Positions 43,590 through 52,551 of a stretch of DNA of 64,000 nt are shown in pieces. The notes under the pieces were generated by a model that saw nothing but the letters and a program-made list of their open reading frames with translations, was not told where the DNA came from and did not search any database. The stretch lies in assembly GCF_013359935.1 (NCBI RefSeq), contig NZ_JABMCB010000190.1, positions 523,384-587,383 on the forward strand, given 5' to 3'. Position numbers and translations under genes: made by a program. Every line of letters starts with the position of its first letter. The first letter of the stretch is position 1. The stretch comes from Paenibacillus xylanilyticus. Its GTDB lineage: Bacteria; Bacillota; Bacilli; Paenibacillales; Paenibacillaceae.

Positions 43590-44951
43590 TTACATAGCAA
43601 AGGCATCATTATGCGCCCTCTCATAGTTAACGAACTTATTGAAGTTTTTGAGGAACACCAGCTCAACCGTGCCTACCGGACCATTACGCTGTTTGGCGAT
43701 AATAATCTCGATAATATTTTTCTTCTCGGTTTCCTGGTTATAGTAGTCATCCCGGTACAGGAACGCTACGATATCGGCATCTTGCTCGATCGAACCCGAT
43801 TCCCGCAAGTCACTCATCATCGGACGTTTATCCTGACGCTGCTCTACACCCCGGCTCAGCTGTGACAGGGCAATAACCGGAACTTCCAGTTCCCGGCCAA
43901 TCTGTTTCAGTGTACGCGAGATTTCCGATACTTCCTGCTGACGGTTCTCGCCCGCTTTGCCACGACCACTGATCAGTTGGAGGTAATCAATCAGTATCAT
44001 GCCAAGGCCTTTTTCTTTCTTGAGACGACGGCATTTGGCACGGATATCCGCTACCGTAATCCCTGGCGTATCATCGATGAAAATGTTCGCTTCGTTCAGG
44101 GCCGCAATGCCCATCGTCAGCTTCTGCCAATCTTCATCCCCTTTGAAATCACCCATCCGCATGACACCCGCATCCAGATTGGCCTCTGCACAGATCATAC
44201 GCTGAACAAGCTGCGCGGCTGACATCTCCAGACTGAATATCGCAACAGTCTCCTGTGCCCGAATGGCTACGTTCTGGGCGATATTCAGGGCGAAGGCAGT
44301 CTTCCCTACAGACGGACGTGCAGCTACAATGATCAAGTCACTCCGCTGGAATCCGGCCGTCATCTTGTCCAGATCGATAAACCCGGACGGAATACCCGTT
44401 GTAGTGCCCCTGTTCTGATGCAGTGTCTCCACACGATCGAATACTTCCATCAGTACATCCTGAATGGCAATAAAACCGCTACTGGAACGTCGGTTGGAGA
44501 TCTCCAGAATACGACGCTCAGCTTCACCAAGCATGGCTGCAACATCTTCGCCGCCTGTATATCCTTCGCTGACGATCTGTGTAGCTGTACGGATCAAACG
44601 CCGCAGCATTGATTTCTCTTCAATAATCTGTGCGTAATAATCCACGTTGGCAGCTGTCGGTACACCATGAGCCAGCTTCGCCAAATAACTGACGCCGCCG
44701 ATGTCCTCCAGCTCGCCTTTATCCTTCAGACGCGAAGTCAGCGTGACGAGGTCAATCGGCTGATTTTCCTCTCCAAGCTGAATCATCGCTTCAAAGATTA
44801 ATTGATGGGGCTTATCATAGAAATCCTCGGTTTGCACCCGTTCCATCGCTGTAATCAGGGCCTCGCCCTGCAACAGGATTGCACCCAGCACTGCCTGTTC
44901 GGCTTCCAGGTTCTGTGGGGGAATCCGGTCGAATAACATTTCGCCGCCCAT
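43590..44951 (-). CDS. dnaC: Replicative DNA helicase DnaB (called DnaC in Bacillus)
   Basis: 453-residue hexameric 5'-3' helicase at the replication fork. N-terminal DnaB domain (LFDRIPPQNLEAEQAVLGAIL), linker, and RecA-type motor with Walker A ARPSVGKTAFALN, Walker B ILIDYLQL and SRGVEQRQDKRPMMSDLRESGSIEQDAD. The ATG is one base after the rplI stop, with GGAGG inside the rplI end, so they are coupled. An ATG four codons in is also possible. Confidence 0.98.
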   Translation of the reverse strand: MGGEMLFDRIPPQNLEAEQAVLGAILLQGEALITAMERVQTEDFYDKPHQLIFEAMIQLGEENQPIDLVTLTSRLKDKGELEDIGGVSYLAKLAHGVPTAANVDYYAQIIEEKSMLRRLIRTATQIVSEGYTGGEDVAAMLGEAERRILEISNRRSSSGFIAIQDVLMEVFDRVETLHQNRGTTTGIPSGFIDLDKMTAGFQRSDLIIVAARPSVGKTAFALNIAQNVAIRAQETVAIFSLEMSAAQLVQRMICAEANLDAGVMRMGDFKGDEDWQKLTMGIAALNEANIFIDDTPGITVADIRAKCRRLKKEKGLGMILIDYLQLISGRGKAGENRQQEVSEISRTLKQIGRELEVPVIALSQLSRGVEQRQDKRPMMSDLRESGSIEQDADIVAFLYRDDYYNQETEKKNIIEIIIAKQRNGPVGTVELVFLKNFNKFVNYERAHNDAFAM

Positions 44952-44952
44952 C

Positions 44953-45396
44953 TTACTCCTCCGTTACCTGTACCTTCAAGGTAGCCTTCACTTCAGGGTG
45001 AACCTTGACGGTTACTTGTGTTACGCCGAGTGTACGAATAGGCTCGTCCAGCTCAATTTTGCGTTTGTCCACTTTCAGCCCTTTTGCTGCCAGAGCCTCC
45101 GCAATTTGTTTGCTTGTGATTGCACCGAACAGTCGGCCGCCTTCGCCGGATTTTGCTTTCAGTTCAGTCACTTCTGCTTCCAGCTTTTTGCCGAGGGCTT
45201 CCGCTTCTGCTTTCTCTTCCTGCTTGCGTCTCTCTTCAGCCGCATTCTGGTTGTCCAGCGTCTTCATGTTGCCATCCGTAGCCGGACGTGCCATTCCCCG
45301 TGGCAGAAGGAAATTCTGTGCGTATCCCTCGGATACTTCCTTCACTTGTCCTTTTTTACCTTGACCTTTTACATCTTTTATAAAAATGACTTTCAT
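44953..45396 (-). CDS. rplI: 50S ribosomal protein L9
   Basis: 147 residues. The N-terminal globular domain is MKVIFIKDVKGQGKKGQVKEVSEGYAQNFLLP, then a long connecting helix rich in Lys/Glu/Ala and a C-terminal RNA-binding domain (LFGAITSKQIAEALAAKGLKVDKRKI). Overlaps the gdpP stop by four bases (ATGA type) and is followed by dnaC; the gdpP-rplI-dnaC order is conserved in Bacillales. Confidence 0.98.
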   Translation of the reverse strand: MKVIFIKDVKGQGKKGQVKEVSEGYAQNFLLPRGMARPATDGNMKTLDNQNAAEERRKQEEKAEAEALGKKLEAEVTELKAKSGEGGRLFGAITSKQIAEALAAKGLKVDKRKIELDEPIRTLGVTQVTVKVHPEVKATLKVQVTEE

Positions 45397-47381
45397 TCGA
45401 ACAGCCCCTCTTCCTTTTCGATTTCAGCCAGTACGTTCATCAGCCGTTTTTCTGCCTCTCCAAGCGTTCCTTCCAACTGTACGGCAGCATTGGTTAAATG
45501 TCCGCCGCCACCCAGTCGTTCCATGACGACCTGAACATTCATGCGCCCCAGCGATCTCGCGCTGATGCCAATCAGTCCATCCAGTCTCTCGCTAATGACA
45601 AACGAAGCGACAACATCCGTCATGTTCAGCAATGTGTCCGCCACCTGGGCGATCATCATCTGTGAAATCTTGCTGCCAGGGTCCGTGACCGCCAGCGCAA
45701 TGTTCCCGTATACCATTTTAGCATGCTTTATGATTTCTGCCTTAGCAATATATTCTGACAAATCTTCTTTCATGAGACGCTGGATCATTATGGTGTCTGC
45801 ACCACTGCGACGCAGGAATCCTGCAGCCTCAAATGTCCTCGATCCGGTATGCAGTGCAAAATGCTTCGTATCCACGGTAATCCCGGCAAGCAAAGCCGTT
45901 GCTTCAAGCGGAGTAAATTGTACCTTGTCATGAATATACTGCAGGAGCTCAGTCACAAGCTCTGCCGCAGAAGAAGCGTACGGCTCCAAATAAATCAATA
46001 CTGCATCGTTAATAAATTCTTCCCCGCGGCGATGGTGATCCACCACCACAACGCGAGTCGCCGATTGCACAAGCTTTGGCTCCATGGTCATCGAGGCCTT
46101 ATGGGTATCCACGACAACAAGCAACGTATGCTCGGTCATCATCTGGGTCGCCTGCTCGGGTGACACAAAGGCTTTGGATAATTTCTCATCCTTGTTCACC
46201 TGTTCCATCATTCGTTCAATGGACGGGTTGGGTCCATCAAGCACAATGCGTGCCTCTACATTGTATAAGCTGGCAGCCTTCCATACCCCGATGGAGGCTC
46301 CGATCGCGTCCATATCAGGCATCTTATGTCCCATGATAAGCACTCGATCGCTCTCCTGCATCAAATCACGCAAAGCGTGGGCGATAACCCGTGCTCTAAC
46401 CCGTGTGCGTTTCTCCACGGCATTGGATTTCCCACCATAGAAGGACAGGCGCTGCCCCGACTTCACAGCAGCCTGATCGCCACCGCGTCCAAGCGCCATA
46501 TCCAAACTCGACTGTGCCAGCTCTCCCATCTCACTGATGGTATCCGAGCCAAATGCGAGTCCTATACTTAGGGTCATTGGAACTTTGAGATCTGCCGTCA
46601 TTTCCCGCACTTCATCCAGAATGACAAAACGGCTCTGTTCCAGCTCCTGCAGCGACTTATGATTCAGCATCATCAGATAGCGGTCCGAAGACAGACGGCG
46701 TAAATATACTTCATATCTTTTCGCCCAGGAGGTAATCTCGCTCGTTACACGCGCGATAAGCGCAGTCCGCTGCTGATCATCCATCCCTTGTGCTGCCTCG
46801 TCCAGGTTATCCAGCACAAGAATACCCAGTGCAATGCGTTCATTTTCATATTTGTCGCGCAAAATTGCGAGCTCCGTGATCTCGTAAACATATACATACC
46901 GCTCCTGCGGATTATGGATAACGCCATAGAACCGGTCATCCAACTGGAACTCGTCATGAAGCTCCTTGGCCGGTTCCTTGGTTCCATCTTTTTTTTCTTT
47001 GGGCTGAGGAAGTTTTGGGAAAAGATTCTGCAGCGGATTGCCCACCATTGTCTTTTCCTGAAACATTTCCCCGACGAAGCGGTTATGCCACTCTACCGTA
47101 CGATCCTCGCTGTACAGCACAATCCCGAACGGGAGCATGCTGATCGCTTCCCCCTCCATTCGCTTGATCCGAATGGACAGGCCGTTAATGTAGTCGTTAA
47201 GCTCACGGCGGAACGCCAGCTCCGCCTTTATCATGACGATTCCCAGCGCCGAAGCCAGTATCAGACTAATCAAACCAAGCGCCCAGTTATAGATGGTTAC
47301 GAACATAACAAGCAGAAGCAGCAGTATGAACGCCCATACGGTATAGTAGCCGTGCCAGCGTTTCTTCAGAAATTTAGGCAT
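45393..47381 (-). CDS. gdpP: c-di-AMP phosphodiesterase GdpP (YybT)
   Basis: 662 residues: two TM segments (~15-55), a PAS-like heme-binding domain (~70-160), a degenerate GGDEF domain (~175-305), then DHH (~340-500: GHKMPDMDAIGASIGVW, LLVVVDTHK, VVVDHHRRGEEF) and DHHA1 (ERLGGGGHLTNAAVQL). Hydrolyses c-di-AMP and so affects potassium, osmotic and wall homeostasis. Lies between yybS and rplI. Confidence 0.96.
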   Translation of the reverse strand: MPKFLKKRWHGYYTVWAFILLLLLVMFVTIYNWALGLISLILASALGIVMIKAELAFRRELNDYINGLSIRIKRMEGEAISMLPFGIVLYSEDRTVEWHNRFVGEMFQEKTMVGNPLQNLFPKLPQPKEKKDGTKEPAKELHDEFQLDDRFYGVIHNPQERYVYVYEITELAILRDKYENERIALGILVLDNLDEAAQGMDDQQRTALIARVTSEITSWAKRYEVYLRRLSSDRYLMMLNHKSLQELEQSRFVILDEVREMTADLKVPMTLSIGLAFGSDTISEMGELAQSSLDMALGRGGDQAAVKSGQRLSFYGGKSNAVEKRTRVRARVIAHALRDLMQESDRVLIMGHKMPDMDAIGASIGVWKAASLYNVEARIVLDGPNPSIERMMEQVNKDEKLSKAFVSPEQATQMMTEHTLLVVVDTHKASMTMEPKLVQSATRVVVVDHHRRGEEFINDAVLIYLEPYASSAAELVTELLQYIHDKVQFTPLEATALLAGITVDTKHFALHTGSRTFEAAGFLRRSGADTIMIQRLMKEDLSEYIAKAEIIKHAKMVYGNIALAVTDPGSKISQMMIAQVADTLLNMTDVVASFVISERLDGLIGISARSLGRMNVQVVMERLGGGGHLTNAAVQLEGTLGEAEKRLMNVLAEIEKEEGLFE

Positions 47382-47393
47382 GACTGATCCACC

Positions 47394-48314
47394 CTATCGT
47401 TTTGGTCTCGATATTGCCTCGCGAAGCGGGAACGCCAGATCGATAATCCCGATAATCCGAAGCGGCCCAATGAAGAAGACCGCAACCGCCAGCAAATACG
47501 GTATAACCGGATTCCACTTCTTCGCATGTGCCAAAAAGAAGAAGAAGCCGATGGCTTGAATCATGAAGCCCAGATTGATCAGGGGCGACAAATTCATCGC
47601 AATCATGGTCCAGTACGTTCCGTCACTCTGTCTGGAGATGACCTCGAAGAGCAGTGCCAGGAAATAATACCAGATCAGGGCACGGGGCATACGCCATTCG
47701 CGTGCAGGCGGCAGCTTCGATACGGTTACACCCATCACATTCAGAATAGGACGAGCAATAACATGTGTAATAAGCGACATCACCATCGATGTCACAACCA
47801 AAGCAAACGGAATCATGAGCTGTGTCTGCCTAGCGACATCCTGAGTCATTTCAGGCGTCCAAACAAACCCATTGACCATTTGGTTGGACGTGTTGGAAAG
47901 TGGTTCAATTGTAAGCCTAACCACATCATCAATGTAACTCGACAGATCGAATTGGAAGATGACACTTCCGATCAGTAAGAGCAGCAGGTACTCTGCCAGC
48001 ATGGCCCCGGTACCCGACAATAATGCGAACAAGGCTGATTTCCTTTTCTTATACGCATTACCCATAATGATTGCAGGCAGGGTAAACAGCAGTAACAGTA
48101 ATAGATAAATCGGATGAAACACAACTAATATGACCGCTACCGGAACAAGATGCCATATAAACGATTTCACAGATAAGGAAGCATACAAAATAACGCCGGG
48201 TACCATCATGAAAAATATGGCGAGAACCGATAAAGGAGTTAACAGCGAAAGCAGCAAGAGCAGATAAACCGCGCTCCAAACGGCTGACTTAAAGCTAAAT
48301 TTCAACAAATTCAC
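47394..48314 (-). CDS. YybS family membrane protein (DUF2232)
   Basis: 306 residues with about eight TM helices (AVWSAVYLLLLLSLLTPLSVLAIFF and more). Conserved upstream of gdpP in Bacillales; thought to be a membrane transport or small-molecule channel component, with no proven function. 12 bp precede gdpP, and its start overlaps the MazG-like gene end by four bases. Confidence 0.88.
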   Translation of the reverse strand: MNLLKFSFKSAVWSAVYLLLLLSLLTPLSVLAIFFMMVPGVILYASLSVKSFIWHLVPVAVILVVFHPIYLLLLLLFTLPAIIMGNAYKKRKSALFALLSGTGAMLAEYLLLLLIGSVIFQFDLSSYIDDVVRLTIEPLSNTSNQMVNGFVWTPEMTQDVARQTQLMIPFALVVTSMVMSLITHVIARPILNVMGVTVSKLPPAREWRMPRALIWYYFLALLFEVISRQSDGTYWTMIAMNLSPLINLGFMIQAIGFFFFLAHAKKWNPVIPYLLAVAVFFIGPLRIIGIIDLAFPLREAISRPKR

Positions 48315-48655
48315 CTCTTACGCATATGATCTTCTAGCGCGGATATATCCTGGTACCAGTCTTCAAGCTGGTGACCTTCCGATTTGTGCTTTTTCAACTT
48401 CTCAATTAACAATGCATCCAGATCCTTGAAGGGAATACCGAGCCTGCGGCCCAATATGTAACTACTCATCATCAGACTTGCGAGACTGTCCCCGATTCGG
48501 GAGGTACTGCCTTCCCACAATGCTTTGAACAATCGGGATACCTGGTCAAGTACTTCGGTTTTCAGCCATTCAATCACTTTAGCGCGTTTGGCTACATCCA
48601 GTTCTTTAGGCATATTGGCGAAAGTCACTCTCCCCGAAAAAGCTTTATTCTCCAT
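48311..48655 (-). CDS. MazG-like family protein
   Basis: 114 residues, all-helical: LDVAKRAKVIEWLKTEVLDQVSRLFKALWEG, SLASLMMSSYILGRRLGI. Resembles the MazG-like family found before yybS in Paenibacillaceae. The E-x-x-E/E-x-x-D metal motif of active pyrophosphohydrolases is not clear to me, so activity is uncertain. First gene of the apparent mazG-yybS-gdpP-rplI-dnaC transcription unit. Confidence 0.75.
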   Translation of the reverse strand: MENKAFSGRVTFANMPKELDVAKRAKVIEWLKTEVLDQVSRLFKALWEGSTSRIGDSLASLMMSSYILGRRLGIPFKDLDALLIEKLKKHKSEGHQLEDWYQDISALEDHMRKR

Positions 48656-48798
48656 TATAGCATAAAAAGGGGGTCCACAAAATCATCCCCCATGGCAGGA
48701 CCTGCCCGCTCTTCTTATGCATTTCCTCATGCTTAACATGATACTGAGAGGCTCTGATTATCCGCGTTCACTCCACCTTAATTTCATTTCAAAAGGGC

Positions 48799-49224
48799 TT
48801 ACTTGGCTTTCATGGATTCTTTGGACACAATACCTTCACAATACTCGATGATCTGACTACGCCGCACAATCCCGATAAATCGTTCCATATCATCAACTAC
48901 AGGTACAAAGTTCTGAACCTTGGCCAGATTGATTAAGTCTTCCATGTTGGCATCAATGGAAACCGGTTTAATGTCGAGGCGAAGGGGTACATCTTTAAGT
49001 AAAAATTTTGAAGCGTTTTCAAATGTAATCTTTCCCTCAGCATTCTTCATATACCACAGCAGATCACCTTCGGTTACCGTTCCTATATACTTGCCTTCCT
49101 TATTCAAAATGGGTACCGCCGTAAATCGGTGATATTCCATGCGTTCCAACGTTTGCCGCAGAGTAGAATCCGACGTTACACATGTAACCTCTTGCTTAGG
49201 CAGCAAAAAAAATGCGATGTTCAT
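48799..49224 (-). CDS. CBS-domain-pair protein
   Basis: 141 residues from 49224 (MNIAFFLLPKQEV). Two CBS motifs: LRQTLERMEYHRFTAVPILNKEGKYIGTVTEGDL and DLINLAKVQNFVPVVDDMERFIGIVRRSQIIEY. Free-standing CBS pairs bind adenine nucleotides, including c-di-AMP in some Bacillales proteins (CbpB/DarB); with gdpP nearby that ligand is plausible. An in-frame ATG at 49272 exists, but its N-terminus is atypical. Confidence 0.88.
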   Translation of the reverse strand: MNIAFFLLPKQEVTCVTSDSTLRQTLERMEYHRFTAVPILNKEGKYIGTVTEGDLLWYMKNAEGKITFENASKFLLKDVPLRLDIKPVSIDANMEDLINLAKVQNFVPVVDDMERFIGIVRRSQIIEYCEGIVSKESMKAK

Positions 49225-49332
49225 ACCCTTACGTATCCTCCTTGTGTATTTCTCGTTCAAGTCATGCCTCAACTTATATTATACGGATCAAAACGCAAGA
49301 TGTTCCAAAAGGTTGAAATCGCCTTTCCAATG

Positions 49333-49368
49333 AAAAAAAACAGCAGCCCGCTCATAAACGTACTGCTG
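49333..49368 (-). terminator. Terminator of the LCP gene
   Basis: CAGCAG / CTGCTG stem (extended imperfectly) followed by TTTTTTTT on the minus strand. Confidence 0.75.
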
Positions 49369-49404
49369 ATTGCTGTCATGTACACAGTGCCTGTATGGAA
49401 TTAA

Positions 49405-50439
49405 TTATTCGATCGCTTGCCGGTCGGGAATCATGACTTCACCGGCTGGGGTCGATTGATCCATCCAGTTGTTAATCAGCTCTTTGGCATAATGGACATC
49501 TTTCTCATCCGCTTGACCGTAATAGATGCCGTCTTTCCGCATTCCCTCGCCGAGAATGGTGAAGCTCGAAATTTGTGGCTTATCCTGAGTCATGACCTGT
49601 TTGGCCAAATCGGTAATAAAAGATGGCTGCATATCCGTCTGGAAATTCTCTCCCATGATCTGAATCAATTCCGGGATCTTCGTGATCTGATTCAAACTAA
49701 GCATTTCATTCGCCATGGCGTTCAGGAAAATCTGCTGCCGTTTAGTACGGTTAAAATCACTGTCTTCGCGGTATCTTACATAATACAGGGCTTCCTGGCC
49801 GTCATAGATCGGCTTTCCGCCTTCAATCGTGAACTGCACATGATTGGGATCCTTGTTCACGATGTCCTCTTCAATCGGCAGCTTGATACCACCAAGTGCA
49901 TCAACAACCTTTTTAATTCCGTCAAAATTAATCGTTGCATAGTAACCTACATCCGCATCGAGGAACTTCTCCACCGTGTTGATGGACATATTCTCCCCTC
50001 CGAAAGCGTAGGCATGCGCGAGCTTGTCATAATCATCTACGCCATCCTTGTCGGCATCACGTCCAACAATCTGTACGTAAGTGTCACGGGGAATGGATAC
50101 GAGCAATACCCGCGATTCCTTTGGTCTGACGACGGCATAAATCACCGTATCCGAGCGGCCACGTGTTTTCTCGTAAGCACGTTTGTCTGAACCGAGCAGC
50201 AGTACAGAAAACGGCTCTTTACGATAAACAGTCGGATCAGGCGTTTTATTACCTTCCTGCGGAACATATGACTTCGACAACTGACCCTCTACGGAGCCTG
50301 CCAGGAACAGATCAAATGCAGCTACAGCCAGCTGCTGGCGAAACAAATACCCTCCAATCAACAAAACAACGAGAGACACGAGAGTTATATATATGCCTTT
50401 TCTTCTTTTCTTCTTCTTTTCTTTAGTTCTGCTTTTCAT
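49405..50439 (-). CDS. LytR-CpsA-Psr family wall glycopolymer ligase
   Basis: 344 residues: basic N-terminus, TM (~14-36), LCP domain with KEPFSVLLLGSDKRAYEKTRGRSDTVIYAVV, RVLLVSIPRDTYV, HAYAFGGENMSINTVEKFLDADVGYYATINFDG and YYVRYREDSDFNRTKRQQIFL, carrying the Asp/Arg residues that bind polyprenyl pyrophosphate. Attaches teichoic acid or other polymer to peptidoglycan. Monocistronic. Confidence 0.94.
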   Translation of the reverse strand: MKSRTKEKKKKRRKGIYITLVSLVVLLIGGYLFRQQLAVAAFDLFLAGSVEGQLSKSYVPQEGNKTPDPTVYRKEPFSVLLLGSDKRAYEKTRGRSDTVIYAVVRPKESRVLLVSIPRDTYVQIVGRDADKDGVDDYDKLAHAYAFGGENMSINTVEKFLDADVGYYATINFDGIKKVVDALGGIKLPIEEDIVNKDPNHVQFTIEGGKPIYDGQEALYYVRYREDSDFNRTKRQQIFLNAMANEMLSLNQITKIPELIQIMGENFQTDMQPSFITDLAKQVMTQDKPQISSFTILGEGMRKDGIYYGQADEKDVHYAKELINNWMDQSTPAGEVMIPDRQAIE

Positions 50440-50695
50440 TCATCGATTCCTTCTTCACTGTCAAAATGAAATTCGATACTACATACCATTAAACGTCTGA
50501 AACTGCTTATGACACGGTGCTCTCTGAACTTTTCTCTATCTCGGACAGGAGCAACGCTACGCTCGTTCTATTTTAAACATTGCTGCAGGACGAAAAGTTA
50601 CAATACGGTTAAATTGAAAAGAACAGCACTTCCTTTTTGGCTCGATCAAAGGCAGGCTGTTCTCTTCAGATTATACGTATATCTATTTTATCAGG

Positions 50696-52288
50696 TCAAT
50701 TGGTGGATACTGTATTTAAATCTTTGTTTCTCTCTCTTTTACGCAAACGCCCAGTGATCAAGGCAGCTGCCAGTGTCAGCACGCTGAAAATAACGGCAGA
50801 CCAGAATAGGCCGTTGTAGCCTTGCCCCGTCGTTTGATGAACGGCCTCGAGAAGCACATCCCGGATACCCGAGTCGGGAATTTGAGACACTCCTTCCGTC
50901 AGACTCGTGACATCACTTCCCGAAGCCCCGCCTGCTCCAGACGCATACTGCTGAAGCGCTTCTGGCGGTACCTGAATCCCCTGATCAGCAAGCCCTGTCT
51001 GAATATTGGAACCCAAATTGGAGAACGAGCGGGCGAGAAATCCTGCGAAGATGGTAGGCGCAATTGCCATGGCCATTTGGCGAAATAGGGAACTGGTGGC
51101 TACCGCTATTCCTTTGTTGTTCTCACCCGCCTGTTCCGTGACAAGCACGTTTACTGGTGCCCCCAGCATCATGCCAAAACCGATTCCCACAAGTATACTC
51201 GCAATGACGAACTGCCAAATATGCTCTACCCATAGCGGAAACAGCAGGAATCCGATAGCAGAAAGAATACCAGCGACGGATAACGTCCAGATGGGCCCTT
51301 TGCGATCAACCAGGTAACCACCACCACCTGCACCAATTCCTGAAGCCAGAGCAAGCGGTGTGAACCAATATCCTGAGGCTGTACTTGATACACCGAGATA
51401 TTGCTCCACGAAGCCTGGAATGAAGATCACCGAGGCCAGAATGGCTCCGGAGAAAAAGGCAATCAGCAGCGTCCATCGAAAGGACGCAATGCCAAGAAGT
51501 TGAGTGGAAACGACAGGTTCACGCTGTGACCCTTCCAATCTTTTTTCCAGAAAGTAAAAGATGACCAGGATGATCACACCTGCCAGAAAGAAACCATAGA
51601 ACATCGGTGAAGCGAGACTTTGCAGCATATCTACACCATCCAGATTACTGAAGCTGTACATCAGACTGAGTACACCCAGGGTGAGAACGGTAATACCGCT
51701 CCAGTCCACAGCTGCACGGTTCAACTCCTGTTCTTCATGGATGAATCGAATGCCTGCGATAAATAACAGGATGGCAATTGGCACATTTATGAGGAATAGC
51801 CAGTGCCAGTTTCCCGTAAGATCTAAAATAAAAGCGCCGATGTTCGGACCCAGAATGGCAGCAATCCCATTCATGCCTCCGAGCAGACCCAAGGCTGTGC
51901 CCTGACGTTCGGCAGGGAACTTGCTTAGCACATACGAACTGGCAATGATAAAGATCCCGCCACCGCCCAGCGCCTGAATGACACGCGCAATCAGGAAAAA
52001 GCTAAACGATGGACTCAGTGCGACAAGCAGGGAGCCTATTCCGAATAACGCAACTTCAATTAAAAATAGCTTCTTGCGTCCATAACGGTCGGACAGTTTA
52101 CCTGCAATCGGTACACTCACCGCAAGGCCCAACGTATAGAGGGTGATTGTCCATGCTCCCCACGTTGGTGACACCCCAAATGAAGCATTCAGGGTCGTCA
52201 GTGATGACGTGATAATGCCATTATCGAGCGCAGCCATAAATACTCCAATTGCAAATAAAATGAGCGGCCATTTCATTTGTTTCTGCAT
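50696..52288 (-). CDS. DHA2-type MFS multidrug exporter (14 TM)
   Basis: 530 residues from ATG 52288 (GGGGAGG upstream; the longer frame is untranslated leader). MFS motif A (GKLSDRYGRKKLFLIEVALFGIGS), motif B region (RVIQALGGGGIFIIASSYVLSKFPAERQGTALG) and motif C (GGMNGIAAILGPNIGAFILD) of the EmrB/QacA family. Proton-driven efflux of unknown drugs. A TetR-type palindrome in its promoter suggests ligand-relieved repression by a distant gene. Confidence 0.93.
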   Translation of the reverse strand: MQKQMKWPLILFAIGVFMAALDNGIITSSLTTLNASFGVSPTWGAWTITLYTLGLAVSVPIAGKLSDRYGRKKLFLIEVALFGIGSLLVALSPSFSFFLIARVIQALGGGGIFIIASSYVLSKFPAERQGTALGLLGGMNGIAAILGPNIGAFILDLTGNWHWLFLINVPIAILLFIAGIRFIHEEQELNRAAVDWSGITVLTLGVLSLMYSFSNLDGVDMLQSLASPMFYGFFLAGVIILVIFYFLEKRLEGSQREPVVSTQLLGIASFRWTLLIAFFSGAILASVIFIPGFVEQYLGVSSTASGYWFTPLALASGIGAGGGGYLVDRKGPIWTLSVAGILSAIGFLLFPLWVEHIWQFVIASILVGIGFGMMLGAPVNVLVTEQAGENNKGIAVATSSLFRQMAMAIAPTIFAGFLARSFSNLGSNIQTGLADQGIQVPPEALQQYASGAGGASGSDVTSLTEGVSQIPDSGIRDVLLEAVHQTTGQGYNGLFWSAVIFSVLTLAAALITGRLRKRERNKDLNTVSTN

Positions 52289-52369
52289 CTCTGTTACCTC
52301 CCCGGTCCGTTCACAATTGCCCAGCTTACAGTTGGGATAATACATGTATATAAACAACTTTGAACTATA

Positions 52370-52385
52370 ATGACTCACTGGTCAT
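52370..52385. promoter_or_regulatory. TetR-type operator ahead of the MFS gene
   Basis: ATGAC-CAGTGA-GTCAT on the minus strand (perfect 5-bp arms; the TGAC/GTCA half-sites are common to TetR repressors) directly precedes a TATAGT -10-like hexamer. No tetR gene lies next to it in the window. Confidence 0.45.
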
Positions 52386-52456
52386 TTTAAAGCAAATGCA
52401 TTCCATATGTCAATTCATTAATATGATATAACATTCCCTTTTAGCCTAAACAATTG

Positions 52457-52498
52457 ATAAAAGGCCGTCCCCCAGTCTGTTCGAACCGGAGGACAGCC
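52457..52498 (-). terminator. Terminator of the S9 peptidase gene
   Basis: GGCTGTCC / GGACGGCC stem followed by TTTTATC on the minus strand, 54 bp past the stop. Confidence 0.75.
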
Positions 52499-52551
52499 GA
52501 GCATTACAAACATAACCTAAGCTGCTTAGATAACATTGGTCTTGCCTAGTC

